Of a stretch of 64,000 nucleotides of DNA, positions 25,401-33,751 are shown in pieces. The stretch lies in assembly GCA_903927345.1 (NCBI GenBank), contig CAIYMO010000055.1:62001-126000 (forward strand), in the 5' to 3' direction. How positions within the stretch are numbered: the stretch's first letter is position 1; every line of letters begins with the position of its first letter. This DNA comes from an uncultured Armatimonadota bacterium. GTDB taxonomy: Bacteria > Armatimonadota > Fimbriimonadia > Fimbriimonadales > Fimbriimonadaceae. A program made the translations under genes and the position numbers. The notes under the pieces are model-generated. The model did not search any database, was not told where the DNA came from, and saw nothing but the letters and a program-made list of their open reading frames with translations.

Positions 25401-25431
25401 ATCCAGTTGCGTTTTTTCGTAACTGGATTTT
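25401..25431 (+). terminator. Intrinsic terminator after the BON lipoprotein
   Basis: The stem ATCCAGTTGCG/CGTAACTGGAT (25401-25411 with 25418-25428, one G-U pair) has a T-rich loop and is followed by TTT. It lies 16 bases past the stop. Confidence 0.7.
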
Positions 25432-25554
25432 CTGTAAGTCATCGCGGTCTGTCGCCTAATCGCCGACACCAAAAAGCCGACTTGCGGAGTGGCAAACGAG
25501 GGGTCATTCTAAAGGTGAGGAGCCTCGAAGGGGGCTCTCCAGCCGGAGCCAGAA

Positions 25555-25887
25555 ATGACACCATCCAAAGAGATTACAGCCCTCATCAACACTTGCGCGA
25601 GTTGCGAATCTGCATGCATCGCCAATGCCACAGAGAGCGCAGCTGCAAGCGGGCAAGAACGCGTTTCCAAGCGTTCGACCGAGTGCGCGGGAGAGTGTCG
25701 TGAGCTTCGTCAGCAACTGGCGAAGAACCCTAAGGCGAGCACGGGGCGATTCCAAGCGGCGTGTGAGGCTTGCGTTGCTGAGTGCGAGCGCGGTGGGCTG
25801 ATATCGCCTATGCGAAAAAAGTGTATTGATACGTGCAAGTCGGCCATCAAGGCCTGCGAAGCGGCGACTAAGATCAGCTTAATGTGA
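25555..25887 (+). CDS. Cys-rich four-helix copper-binding protein (Csp-like)
   Basis: A 110-aa protein with 11 cysteines on helix faces: CASCESAC (14-21), CAGEC (44-48), CEACVAEC (70-77), C90, C94 and C101. This spacing matches the Csp copper-storage / DUF326-like four-helix bundle family, where Cys thiolates line the bundle core and hold Cu(I). It has no signal peptide, so it is cytosolic. The ribosome site GGAG sits 6 bases upstream. It is followed by a Met/His-rich gene that also suggests copper handling. Copper binding is inferred from the family. Confidence 0.78.
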   Translation: MTPSKEITALINTCASCESACIANATESAAASGQERVSKRSTECAGECRELRQQLAKNPKASTGRFQAACEACVAECERGGLISPMRKKCIDTCKSAIKACEAATKISLM

Positions 25888-25905
25888 TCTTCCCAAACTG
25901 AAAAG

Positions 25906-26337
25906 ATGAAAAATTACGGAATTGCAGTCCTAACTGCTTTAACCCTTGGCGGTGCCTATATGGCAGTTGCCCAAGACAAAACAACCTCAAGCTATTTCCC
26001 TGATTCGCTTGTTCAGGAAAAGGCAGGTCCAACGATGGAGATGTGTCGGCAGATGATGTCGGACATGGGCGGGAAGTCCGATACTGAGTCGGCGATGGAT
26101 CGCAAGCTAGATCGGCTGGTCACCACGATGAACGAAACGACTGGCGATGCGAAGGCCGGAGCTACAGCGGCAGTGGTGACATAACTGGTTGCTCAGCGCT
26201 TGTCGATGCGCGGGATGCACGATCGCATGGATGCGAAGGTACGGATGCATATGATGCAACACGGCAGAGGAGGGAAGATGAATTGCCCAATGATGATGGG
26301 GTCGATGCCTACGGACGCAAAATCGCCGGGCAACTAG
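25906..26337 (+). pseudogene. Met/His-rich secreted protein interrupted by an in-frame TAA
   Basis: A signal peptide starts MKNYGIAVLTALTLGG. The frame then runs through MEMCRQMMSDMGG and KLDRLVTTMNETTGDAK to AAVVT, where TAA (26182-26184, codon 93) stops it. The same frame continues without another stop for 50 codons: LVAQRLSMRGMHDRMDAK, then MHMMQHGRGGKMNCPMMM, ending at TAG 26335-26337. The two halves join as AAVVT-(x)-LVAQR, where homologs as I recall them have Glu, so a GAA-to-TAA change is the simple explanation. The lost tail is the metal-binding-looking part. The 92-aa product may still be made. It follows the Csp-like gene by 18 bases. Confidence 0.75.
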
Positions 26338-26357
26338 TCCGACCTTGAGACAACAAC

Positions 26358-26395
26358 TCGCCCGCTCTATCTCTTTTTGGGAGACGAGCGGGCGA
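26358..26395. terminator. Hairpin terminator between convergent genes
   Basis: The stem TCGCCCGCTC/GAGCGGGCGA (26358-26367 with 26386-26395) is followed on the plus strand by TTTGTT. It lies between the Met/His-rich gene and the small minus-strand membrane gene, so it can serve both. Confidence 0.7.
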
Positions 26396-26399
26396 TTTG

Positions 26400-26549
26400 T
26401 TAGAAGGAGCTTCGGCGACGACCGACGACGTCGAGGATGAGCAGGATTAGGGATGCCAAAAGCAACAGGTGGAGGAATCCTCCAATAGTGTTGGAGCTGA
26501 CGGCACCAATGAGCCAGAGAATCAGCAGGACAACGATGAGAGTTCTCAT
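26400..26549 (-). CDS. 49-aa membrane protein of the lmo0937 type
   Basis: A short gene reading MRTLIVVLLILWLIGAVSSN, then TIGGFLHLLLLASLILLILD, ending VVGRRRSSF. Two hydrophobic helices are separated by a SSNTIGGF turn and capped by an Arg-rich tail. This layout matches the widespread lmo0937-family small membrane proteins of unknown function. It is convergent with the copper-related pair across a shared hairpin. Coding is supported by the family match and conservative composition rather than by length. Confidence 0.7.
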   Translation of the reverse strand: MRTLIVVLLILWLIGAVSSNTIGGFLHLLLLASLILLILDVVGRRRSSF

Positions 26550-26667
26550 CGTTCCAGTCTGGTTGCCGTTCCCGTGATCCGGTAGTCCCGTTGTTTGCCG
26601 ACGATGATTTACTGGACGGCTAAGAGGCGACTGGTTTGGCTCTTAGAGGCACCAGTAGTCTGGATAG

Positions 26668-27699
26668 GTGAAAACTTTTAGCTGTTCAAAGCATGCATTG
26701 TTGGTGACGTTGATGACCTCGGGGCTAGCTTCGGCAGGACACGCTGGAATAAGGGCCAGGGTTGACGGAATGAACGTCGACTTTCCAGATGCTCAGCCAG
26801 TGATGGTGAACAACCGCGTGATGGTGCCTCTTCGAGGCGTGTTCGAAAAGATGAACGCGAGCGTCGAATATGACCAAGTCTCGCACACCGTCACCGCGCA
26901 ACATGGTGGAGACAACATTCGGCTTACGCTTGGATCTAAGGTTGCGGCAATCAATGGATCGGACCTTGCAATTGAGGTCGCTCCTTACACTCGAAACGGC
27001 AGCACGATGGTGCCCCTACGGTTCATCGGAGAAGCGATGAAGGCTGACATCGAATGGGTTGACGCGACACAGAGTGTCGACATCGTCACTGCTTCAAAGC
27101 TTGCGCCCCCCATGGACATGCCCGGCTTTAACACGATGCGGATGGTTTCGGGAACAGTTGTTCCGTTCCGACTTGACCAGGTGTTGAGCTCGAAGACCTC
27201 AAAGGTTGGCGATCCGTTCAAGGCGACGCTGGATACCAACGGTCAGACCGACTACCAAAGCCTTCCTTCGGGAACTCAGATTGAGGGGCATGTTGACGTA
27301 GTCAAGCCTTTGGCAGACAACACTCCAGGCGTTCTTGGACTAACTTTTGACTGGATCCGCTTGCCGGACGGCCAATCCTATCGTCTGTACGGAACGATGA
27401 CCGGATTAGAAAACATCGATTACGATCCGGCTACAGGACGAATGATCGCTCGCCCAACCTCGAAGAACGACGACTTGAAGCTGGTTGGCTATGGTGCCGC
27501 TGGAGGAGTTCTGATCTCACTGGTGACGAAGGGCAATATCGTGAACAATGCGCTTCTCGGTGGAGCGCTCGGTTACTTACTCGGCCAAGCAAAGCCGAAC
27601 GAGAAGATGGCAACCGACGTGGTGACTGCTCCACAAATGAAGTTCGGGGTCAAGTTGAACCGAGACTTTATGTTCCGCGTGAAATCAAACGTTAACTAG
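26668..27699 (+). CDS. Secreted protein with copper-amine-oxidase-N-like domain
   Basis: A 343-aa protein starting at GTG 26668 with a signal peptide (ALLVTLMTSGLASAGHA). Residues 30-140 form the copper-amine-oxidase N1-like (stalk) domain: MVNNRVMVPLRGVFEKMNA and RNGSTMVPLRFIGEAMKADI are its repeated 'VPLRxxxExxxA' halves. Residues 160-260 form a beta domain (SSKTSKVGDPFKATLDTNGQ) that recalls conjugation-type TrbI folds only loosely. A Gly-rich hydrophobic stretch lies near residues 275-300. No amine oxidase catalytic domain follows. The stop overlaps the DUF1289 gene's stop by 3 bases. The domain commonly decorates cell-surface proteins. Confidence 0.75.
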   Translation: MKTFSCSKHALLVTLMTSGLASAGHAGIRARVDGMNVDFPDAQPVMVNNRVMVPLRGVFEKMNASVEYDQVSHTVTAQHGGDNIRLTLGSKVAAINGSDLAIEVAPYTRNGSTMVPLRFIGEAMKADIEWVDATQSVDIVTASKLAPPMDMPGFNTMRMVSGTVVPFRLDQVLSSKTSKVGDPFKATLDTNGQTDYQSLPSGTQIEGHVDVVKPLADNTPGVLGLTFDWIRLPDGQSYRLYGTMTGLENIDYDPATGRMIARPTSKNDDLKLVGYGAAGGVLISLVTKGNIVNNALLGGALGYLLGQAKPNEKMATDVVTAPQMKFGVKLNRDFMFRVKSNVN

Positions 27700-27902
27700 G
27701 TTGATCGAGATTGCCCTCTTCGGAGGGCTTTTTCGCGCCCGGCTAGGGCGCTGAGAAGGGTCCACTTCTCTTCATCGGACATCTTGAGCCAGGCTCCGAC
27801 TTCTCGTCCAGTGCGGAGGCAACCTGAGCAGTGGAGCGACTCGTCGATTCCGCAGTGCCGGACACAGGGGGACGGGCAGGGAAGGGGTGGCTGCTCATCC
27901 AT
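27696..27902 (-). CDS. DUF1289-family small Cys protein
   Basis: A 68-aa protein from the ATG at 27902. It has the DUF1289 pattern: PSPCVRHCGIDESLHCSGC (four Cys) then RTGREVGAWLKMSDEEKW. The family is small, probably binds zinc or an iron-sulfur site through these cysteines, and has no known role. A longer frame to 27962 adds 20 residues without support. Its stop and that of the upstream convergent gene share the CTAG at 27696-27699. Confidence 0.75.
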   Translation of the reverse strand: MDEQPPLPCPSPCVRHCGIDESLHCSGCLRTGREVGAWLKMSDEEKWTLLSALAGREKALRRGQSRST

Positions 27903-28037
27903 CGTTACTATTATGATTCTGTGTGCCTCCAAGTTCAAAGAAGCACTTTTTTTTGGTTTCATTCAGTGAAATGTATTATTCAATGGGCGGCTGTCCTCTC
28001 TTATTGCAGGTCCCAACGACCAGGAGAATTCAGACAG

Positions 28038-29060
28038 ATGAGATTCGCACTCAAAACCGCAGCCCTTGTGGCAACCATGATCCCCGTCTTTGCCGCCGCG
28101 CAAACCTATACCCCTCAAGAGATTTCGCAGGGCGGACTCGTTACTGACATCGCGAGTGGAGTTGCCGGTGGCTACTCGGCAGCCCCTCAGCACGCGACAT
28201 TGTGGTCGCTGTTCGGGGCTACCGATGTTCACCCCGCAGGCTTCAATTTCTCACAGATCCTCGGTCGAGGACCTGGCGGAATCAGCGTCGGTTATGGCGG
28301 AACTTCTGCGGTTGCCCAATCTCCACTGGTCTGGAGAGGCGCTGGGGCCACAGCGCTTACGGTTCCTTTTGCGTCCATCGTGGGTCGAGCAACCGCAACT
28401 GACGGTGTGCAAATCGTTGGGACCGCGACCGAAGGGGACACCGAGCGAACCTTTGGCGCTGTGCACGCAATGCTCTGGGATGCAGCGACAGGAGCGGCAA
28501 CTGATCTTGGTAAGAACTTGACCATCAACGGCGTTGGCGGAGGTGTTCAGGTTGGATATAAGGTTGGATCGAAGGGAACCACCGCCGGTATGTGGCGTGG
28601 CTCGTCGACCTCGTTTGTCGATCTCCACCCCCGCTTTGCTGATGTCTCCCTGGCGACTGATTCTGATGGAGCCATCCAGATTGGATACATTGGGGTGAGC
28701 GTTCGTGTTCGAAACGAGGCCAAGCCTCGCGACATCCGATTCTCCAGCGCAGGATTCTGGACCGGATCGGCTGGCTCGTTCACCTATCTCTCGTCAATCT
28801 ATCGCCACTCGTTTGCACTTGCCATCAAGGGCGGCACGATTGTTGGTTACGGCAACACGACCGACGCAATTGGAACGCCAAAGGAGAGCCGAGCGGTTGC
28901 ATGGGTTGGTCCTGAGTTCCTGCCGGTCGACCTCCACGGCATGCTACCGGTCGATATGCGAACCAGCGTCGCTAATGGAATTGACGAGAATGGCAATATC
29001 TGCGGATACGGCGTGACCTTCAGTGGTCAGCTAAAGTCGTTCATTTGGGTTCGAAGCTAA
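28038..29060 (+). CDS. Secreted HAF-repeat-like beta protein
   Basis: A 340-aa exported protein. The ATG at 28038 begins a signal peptide (MRFALKTAALVATMIPVFAA, cut near AAAQT), with AGGAG 11 bases upstream. The body is built from repeats in which a Trp or hydrophobic residue precedes Gly and a 'VGYG / VQIVGTA / VQVGYKVGS' turn. This is similar to the 'extracellular repeat, HAF family' propeller-like proteins. No enzymatic motif is seen. The longer frame to 27831 would cover the DUF1289 gene and is rejected. A strong hairpin follows it. Confidence 0.65.
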   Translation: MRFALKTAALVATMIPVFAAAQTYTPQEISQGGLVTDIASGVAGGYSAAPQHATLWSLFGATDVHPAGFNFSQILGRGPGGISVGYGGTSAVAQSPLVWRGAGATALTVPFASIVGRATATDGVQIVGTATEGDTERTFGAVHAMLWDAATGAATDLGKNLTINGVGGGVQVGYKVGSKGTTAGMWRGSSTSFVDLHPRFADVSLATDSDGAIQIGYIGVSVRVRNEAKPRDIRFSSAGFWTGSAGSFTYLSSIYRHSFALAIKGGTIVGYGNTTDAIGTPKESRAVAWVGPEFLPVDLHGMLPVDMRTSVANGIDENGNICGYGVTFSGQLKSFIWVRS

Positions 29061-29074
29061 AGACTCAGTCCCTG

Positions 29075-29118
29075 TGCAAAGAGCGCCTAAACGGCATGCT
29101 GTTTGGGCGCTCTTTGCA
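29075..29118 (+). terminator. Long hairpin after the HAF-like gene
   Basis: An 18-bp stem (29075-29092 with 29101-29118) with a single G-U pair and an 8-base loop (GGCATGCT) lies 15 bases past the stop. The right arm ends CTTTGCA with no real U-tract, so strength as an intrinsic terminator is uncertain, but the fold is very stable. Confidence 0.6.
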
Positions 29119-29133
29119 TGGTAACGTGGGCTA

Positions 29134-29994
29134 ATGGTTCTCTGCTGTCTTCTTATGTCTCAGGCTCTTGGCGATGCTGTCATTCGAGGGCGGACTGAGG
29201 ATTCTGAGATTGTGATTACGACTACGTCGCGTCTCGCTGGGGCGATTCACTCGCTGAAGTGGAGAGGTAAAGAGTTTATTGACTCGACAGATCACGGTCG
29301 GCAATTACAGTCTGCCGCAAACTTTGATCAGGGGACACCCATTAGTGCTGAAACCTACAATCCAACGGAGGCTGGGTCTCGGCGGGATGGCGCAGGACCA
29401 ATCTCTTCGTCACGATTGCTGTCACTCACGGCGAAAGAAAACCAACTCTCAACCAATAGTTTGATGGCCTTCTGGCTGGCGCCGGGTGAATACTCGGGTT
29501 CGAACTTGGCGAAGAACTCTACAGTGTTGTCCCAGTGGTCGCTGTACAAAGAGGTGACCATTGGAGCGCTCGGAATGCCGCAGGTGATCGAATACCGCGT
29601 GACTTTCGGCGGGGCCCCGAACGAACGAAACAACGAGGCAGTGTTTGAATCGCTGACGGGATACATGCCCGCTGAGTTCTCGAGTTTCCATCGGTTTGAT
29701 TCGAAGACAGGCAATTTGTTACCGTTGAGCGATGGACCCGGTGAGCAGTCTGATCCGGTTGTATTGTCCACCCCGGATGGTGCTTTCGCGATGGGCATCT
29801 ATTCGCCCGAGAAGGCTCGAAAAGGGTACGGCCGTTGGCGATTTACGCAAGAGAAAGTGGTGAAGTGGAACTGTGTTTTCCGAGTTAGCGAGCCTCACGT
29901 GGGTGGGTGGTTCTCGTACCTACACTATGTTTTGGTCGGGACTCGGGACCAGGTTGCGAATTCTCTCAAAGTCATAACTTTGAGGGAATTCTAA
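29134..29994 (+). CDS. Secreted beta-sandwich protein, unknown
   Basis: A 286-aa protein with a short hydrophobic start (MVLCCLLMSQALGDA) that could be a signal peptide. The rest is predicted beta-rich (VIRGRTEDSEIVITTTSRLA; SLKWRGKEFIDSTDHGRQLQ). The segment WRGKEFIDSTDHGRQLQSA resembles aldose-epimerase-like or galactose-mutarotase-like beta-supersandwich proteins, which bind sugars, but I see no catalytic His pair. The C-terminus reads GGWFSYLHYVLVGTRDQVA. It lies 15 bases after the hairpin of the upstream gene. Confidence 0.55.
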   Translation: MVLCCLLMSQALGDAVIRGRTEDSEIVITTTSRLAGAIHSLKWRGKEFIDSTDHGRQLQSAANFDQGTPISAETYNPTEAGSRRDGAGPISSSRLLSLTAKENQLSTNSLMAFWLAPGEYSGSNLAKNSTVLSQWSLYKEVTIGALGMPQVIEYRVTFGGAPNERNNEAVFESLTGYMPAEFSSFHRFDSKTGNLLPLSDGPGEQSDPVVLSTPDGAFAMGIYSPEKARKGYGRWRFTQEKVVKWNCVFRVSEPHVGGWFSYLHYVLVGTRDQVANSLKVITLREF

Positions 29995-30092
29995 GGGATT
30001 GGCACATGAAACCTTACAATGGATGTGAGATTTGAACCTAAGCCCGTAGTATTACTAGCCTGTTATTCCTCCGGGGGTGTCATGTTGTATGT

Positions 30093-30791
30093 ATGCATTT
30101 GCGATTTTCGCTTTCATTGGCGCTTGCCACCCTCACGGTCTCTTCAGCTTTCGCTGACCTGACCTCCGAGTTCTCGGTCTCAAACGGTAACCCTAACGGC
30201 TCTTGGAGCTACGGAACCAAGACCAGCCCAACCGGCGTTTTCACCGCCTTCACCAACTCCGGCGCCGGAATCATTTCTGGCCCGACCACCGTTGACTTCT
30301 GGGGAAGCAGCCCGGTCTTCAATGTTCCTTCCGCCTTCAAGCTCACCGCTGGAACGCTGAACGGATACAACGGCGGAAACGGTGGAATCTCCATCGGAGA
30401 CATCAGCCTTCACCCAGGTGCGACCAACCAGATCGCGGTCATTCGCTACACCGTCGCAACCACCGGACTCTACGACATCTCGGCAACTTGGGGTGCAGGA
30501 GACGGTACTTCTAACCGAGGAAATGTTGATACGCAGTTGTTCCTCAACAGCTCATCGCTCTTCTCGGTTGCAAACACAGGTATCGGCCAGTCGTTCAACG
30601 GCACCGCCGTTGCACTGAATGCAGGTGACTTCCTTGACATTCAAGTCGGAAAGGGCTTGGACGAGCACTTCTACGACTCAACTCCGGTGAACCTCGCCGT
30701 TACCCAAGCGGTTCCAGAGCCAGCTTCGATGGCTGCTCTTGGCCTCGGAATCCTCGGTTTCGCTCGACGCCGCAAGGCTTCGCGAAGCTAA
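30093..30791 (+). CDS. PEP-CTERM surface protein 2
   Basis: A 232-aa secreted protein with a signal peptide (RFSLSLALATLTVSSAFA). The body is a beta-rich, Gly/Asn/Thr-rich domain (WSYGTKTSPTGVFTAFTNSG; YTVATTGLYDISATWGAGDG) typical of PEP-CTERM proteins. The tag starts near residue 207: VPEPASMAALGLGILGFARRR plus a short basic tail. The YDISATWG segment recalls carbohydrate-binding-module-like sandwiches, without a firm match. It ends before a strong bidirectional terminator. Confidence 0.82.
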   Translation: MHLRFSLSLALATLTVSSAFADLTSEFSVSNGNPNGSWSYGTKTSPTGVFTAFTNSGAGIISGPTTVDFWGSSPVFNVPSAFKLTAGTLNGYNGGNGGISIGDISLHPGATNQIAVIRYTVATTGLYDISATWGAGDGTSNRGNVDTQLFLNSSSLFSVANTGIGQSFNGTAVALNAGDFLDIQVGKGLDEHFYDSTPVNLAVTQAVPEPASMAALGLGILGFARRRKASRS

Positions 30792-30803
30792 GCTTCGAAC
30801 GAT

Positions 30804-30846
30804 AAAGAAAAAGCCCCTGCTCTACTAGAGCGGGGGCTTTTTCTTT
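30804..30846. terminator. Intrinsic terminator after PEP-CTERM gene 2
   Basis: A 20-bp stem (30804-30823 with 30827-30846, one G-U pair) with a 3-base loop and A-rich/T-rich flanks lies 12 bases past the stop. It serves the plus-strand gene. A second hairpin nearby serves the opposite direction. Confidence 0.85.
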
Positions 30847-30857
30847 TACCTTGATTG

Positions 30858-30888
30858 CTGGACTTTGCCCCGAAGGTGCAAAGTCCAG
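30858..30888 (-). terminator. Hairpin after the glycine cleavage operon
   Basis: An 11-bp stem CTGGACTTTGC/GCAAAGTCCAG (30858-30868 with 30878-30888) lies 11 bases past the gcvPB stop on the minus strand. It has no U-run, so it may act as a transcript-end stabiliser together with the neighbouring bidirectional terminator. Confidence 0.5.
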
Positions 30889-30899
30889 CTGCACCTAAA

Positions 30900-32417
30900 C
30901 TACTGAATCGCCTGGCGGAGCCGGGTGTATTCCTTGTTCTCGGCACCGGGGATCCAGCGGACGTCGAGTTGTTTGACGGCAAGAGTCTCATCCAGTCGGC
31001 CGACGATCTTGGTCGACGGTGCGTTGTGAAGGAGGTCTGGATCGGTTTCTGCCTCGTGGCAGATCGCGATCAAGGCGTCGCAGAACTCGTCCAGGGTTTC
31101 CTTGGCTTCGGTCTCAGTTGGCTCGATCATGAAGCACTCAGGAACGATGAGAGGGAAGTAGTTGGTGGCAGGGTGGAATCCGTAGTCGATGAGTCGCTTT
31201 GAGATATCCAGAGCGCGAACGCCCTTTTCCTTCTTGTACTTCTCGGCCGTGAGGATGCACTCGTGCATACACGGTCGGTCGTGGGCAGGAGGAAGGACTT
31301 CTTTGAGCCGAGCACGTACGTAGTTCGCGTTAAGCACTGCGTACTTGGAGATCCGGTGCATGTTCTCCTTGCCGTACGCCATGAGGTAAGTGTAGGCGCG
31401 GACTTCCATGAGGAACTGACCATAAAAGCCAGCGACTCGGCCGATTGACTTTGGTCGGTCTTCGTCAGCGATGATCGTGCCGTTTTCGGTTCGGATAACG
31501 GGCTTTGGAAGGAATGGCTCAAGGTGCTTTTGCAGACCGATTGCGCCGCAGCCAGGACCGCCACCGCCGTGTGGCGTGCTGAAGGTCTTGTGGAGGTTGA
31601 GGTGCATACAGTCGAAACCGTGATCGCCAGGACGGGTGGTTCCGACCATCGCGTTCATGTTGGCTCCGTCGCAGAAGACCTGTCCGCCGGCATCGTGGAT
31701 CATCTTACAGATCTTTTCGATGTTGGGTTCAAACAGACCCAGAGTCGAAGGGTTCGTCAGCATCAGGGCGGCAACTTGATCACCGATCTCGCTCAGAGTT
31801 TGTTCGAGTACGGCGAGGTTAGTGTTGCCTTCGGCGTCGGTTGGGATGGACTTAACGTCGTAACCACAACGAGCGGCAGACGCGGGGTTGGTACCGTGGG
31901 CCGAGTCGGGAACAAGGACGATCTTGCGCTTCTGACCTTCGCCGCGCGACTCGAAGTAGGCGCGAACGAGCATGAGACAGGTCATCTCGCCATGCGCTCC
32001 TGCGAGAGGCTGGAGCGTGATGTAGTCGAAGCCAGTAACTTGGCAGAGTATGCTCTGGACTCCGTGGAGAATTTCGAGCGCGCCGGGAATGGTTTCGACG
32101 GGTTGAAGCGGGTGAAGATTGGCGAACCCAGTCATCCGAGCGGTCATCTCGTTGATCTTCGGGTTGTACTTCATCGTGCAGCTACCCAGGGGGTAGAAGC
32201 CGGTTTCGATGCCGTAGTTGATGTGCGAAAGGTTAGTGAAGTGCCGGAGCATGTCGAGCTCGGCGACTTCGGGCAGGTGAAGGTCTTCGCGGGTTTCGCC
32301 GAGGATGCTGCTGAGGTCAACCGAGGGCGTATCGCACTTGGGGAGGTTGCAGCCAACGCGACCAGCGCGGGACTTTTCGAAGATGAGTTTTGGCTCGGGA
32401 ACGGTGGTTTGTCGCAT
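30900..32417 (-). CDS. gcvPB: Glycine dehydrogenase (decarboxylating) subunit 2
   Basis: The C-terminal half of the split P protein, 505 aa. With GcvPA it decarboxylates glycine and passes the aminomethyl group to the lipoyl arm of GcvH. The PLP lysine sits in NLHKTFSTPHGGGGPG. ETGFYPLGSCTMKYNP near residue 70 and QPLAGAHGEMTCLMLVRAY are further family signatures. Its start overlaps the gcvPA stop by one base (TAATG), so it is coupled. gcvT is absent from the window. Confidence 0.95.
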   Translation of the reverse strand: MRQTTVPEPKLIFEKSRAGRVGCNLPKCDTPSVDLSSILGETREDLHLPEVAELDMLRHFTNLSHINYGIETGFYPLGSCTMKYNPKINEMTARMTGFANLHPLQPVETIPGALEILHGVQSILCQVTGFDYITLQPLAGAHGEMTCLMLVRAYFESRGEGQKRKIVLVPDSAHGTNPASAARCGYDVKSIPTDAEGNTNLAVLEQTLSEIGDQVAALMLTNPSTLGLFEPNIEKICKMIHDAGGQVFCDGANMNAMVGTTRPGDHGFDCMHLNLHKTFSTPHGGGGPGCGAIGLQKHLEPFLPKPVIRTENGTIIADEDRPKSIGRVAGFYGQFLMEVRAYTYLMAYGKENMHRISKYAVLNANYVRARLKEVLPPAHDRPCMHECILTAEKYKKEKGVRALDISKRLIDYGFHPATNYFPLIVPECFMIEPTETEAKETLDEFCDALIAICHEAETDPDLLHNAPSTKIVGRLDETLAVKQLDVRWIPGAENKEYTRLRQAIQ

Positions 32418-33745
32418 TAGGCCAGCACCTCTTTGAGGGCGGAGACGTAGGTGTCGATCTGATCTTTGGTACGAAGCTCGGTGGTGCAGATCAGGAGCGT
32501 GTTGGGCGGTCCTTCGTAATATTTGCCCAGCGGAAGTCCGGCGAGGATTCCCTTATCAAGCATCGCTCCGCAAACCCACTCGGCGTCCTTTGGAAGTGTG
32601 ACCACGAACTCACAGAAGACCTTGTTGGTCATCGCTCCGACTCCGATCTTGTCAAGTTCGGAGATCATGTACTGCGCGTTTCGGACGCTTGATTCAGCAA
32701 CGGATCGCATTCCGTTTTTGCCGAGAGCGATCATGTAGACCGTGTTGGCAAGTGCCATCAAAGCTTCGTTGGTACAGATGTTTGAGGTGGCTTTCTCGCG
32801 GCGAATGTCTTGCTCTCGGGTTCGGAGAGTCATGACGTAGCCGGGCTTGTCGCCGTGCACTTCTTTGGTCTTTCCGACGATTCGGCCAGGAATGTAGCGG
32901 ATGAGCTCCTTCTTACATGCAAAGAGTCCGACTCCGGGACCGCCGAGGCCCATTGGAACGCCCATTGGCTGGCCTTCGCCAACGACAATGTCTGCTCCGA
33001 AATGCCCGGGAGGCTTGAGAAGCGCGCACGCCACGGGATCAGAAACCACGATCATTGTGGAGCCGTTCTTGTCACAGGCTTCTCGAACGGCCGCGAGATC
33101 CTCGATTGATCCGAAGAAATTGGGATATTGAACGATGTAGCAAGCAGCTTCGGGTTCAGTGAACGCCTCGGTGAGCCCGTGTTGGGAAGGCTGAGTCACT
33201 ACCTCGATGTCCATAGACCAGCAGTAGGTGTCCAGAACTTGTCGATAATGCGGGTGGACCGCTTCGCTAACGACAACCTTTTGTCGCTTGTTGAGGCTGG
33301 TTGACATGATGGCGGCTTCGGCCATACTTGTCGCACCGTCGTACATCGAAGCGTTTGCAATGTCGCAGCCGTAGAGCTCGGCGATCATCGTTTGGAATTC
33401 GTAGATGGCCTGGAGGTAACCCTGCGAAGCTTCAGGCTGGTACGGGGTGTACGCAGTGAGGAACTCGCCACGGGAGATCACCGCACCGACCGACGCCGGA
33501 ATATAACGGTCATAGATTCCCGCACCCAGGAAGCAAGTCACCTTGCTGAGATCAACGTTTTTGGACGCCAGATCGAGCAGGTGAGCGTACAGCTTTGGCT
33601 CATCGAGCGCAGATGGGATATCCAGCGAACCAGGCTTTAGCTGTAGGTTCGCTGGAATCTCGCAGAACAGGTCGTCAATCGAATTGACGCCGATGACGGC
33701 GAGCATTTCGGCGACATCGGCTTCGGTGTGCGGGATATATGGCAT
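32417..33745 (-). CDS. gcvPA: Glycine dehydrogenase (decarboxylating) subunit 1
   Basis: The N-terminal half of the split P protein, 442 aa. It begins MPYIPHTEADVAEMLAVIG. Signatures include CFLGAGIYDRYIPASV, AYTPYQPEASQGYLQAIYEF and GVGLFACKKELIRYIPGRIV. This half lacks the PLP lysine and forms the heterodimer with GcvPB. The gene follows gcvH by 6 bases, giving the order gcvH-gcvPA-gcvPB on the minus strand. No glycine riboswitch is visible, since only 21 bases separate gcvH from the gene upstream. Confidence 0.95.
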   Translation of the reverse strand: MPYIPHTEADVAEMLAVIGVNSIDDLFCEIPANLQLKPGSLDIPSALDEPKLYAHLLDLASKNVDLSKVTCFLGAGIYDRYIPASVGAVISRGEFLTAYTPYQPEASQGYLQAIYEFQTMIAELYGCDIANASMYDGATSMAEAAIMSTSLNKRQKVVVSEAVHPHYRQVLDTYCWSMDIEVVTQPSQHGLTEAFTEPEAACYIVQYPNFFGSIEDLAAVREACDKNGSTMIVVSDPVACALLKPPGHFGADIVVGEGQPMGVPMGLGGPGVGLFACKKELIRYIPGRIVGKTKEVHGDKPGYVMTLRTREQDIRREKATSNICTNEALMALANTVYMIALGKNGMRSVAESSVRNAQYMISELDKIGVGAMTNKVFCEFVVTLPKDAEWVCGAMLDKGILAGLPLGKYYEGPPNTLLICTTELRTKDQIDTYVSALKEVLA

Positions 33746-33751
33746 TGGGGT

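Noticed and set aside
27831-28037. An N-terminal extension of the HAF-like protein
   Set aside because: It overlaps the DUF1289 gene on the other strand. The ATG at 28038 gives a clean signal peptide.
31524-32420. A 298-aa open frame opposite gcvPB
   Set aside because: An antisense artefact of GC-rich coding. gcvPB is certain and this frame has no family features or ribosome site.
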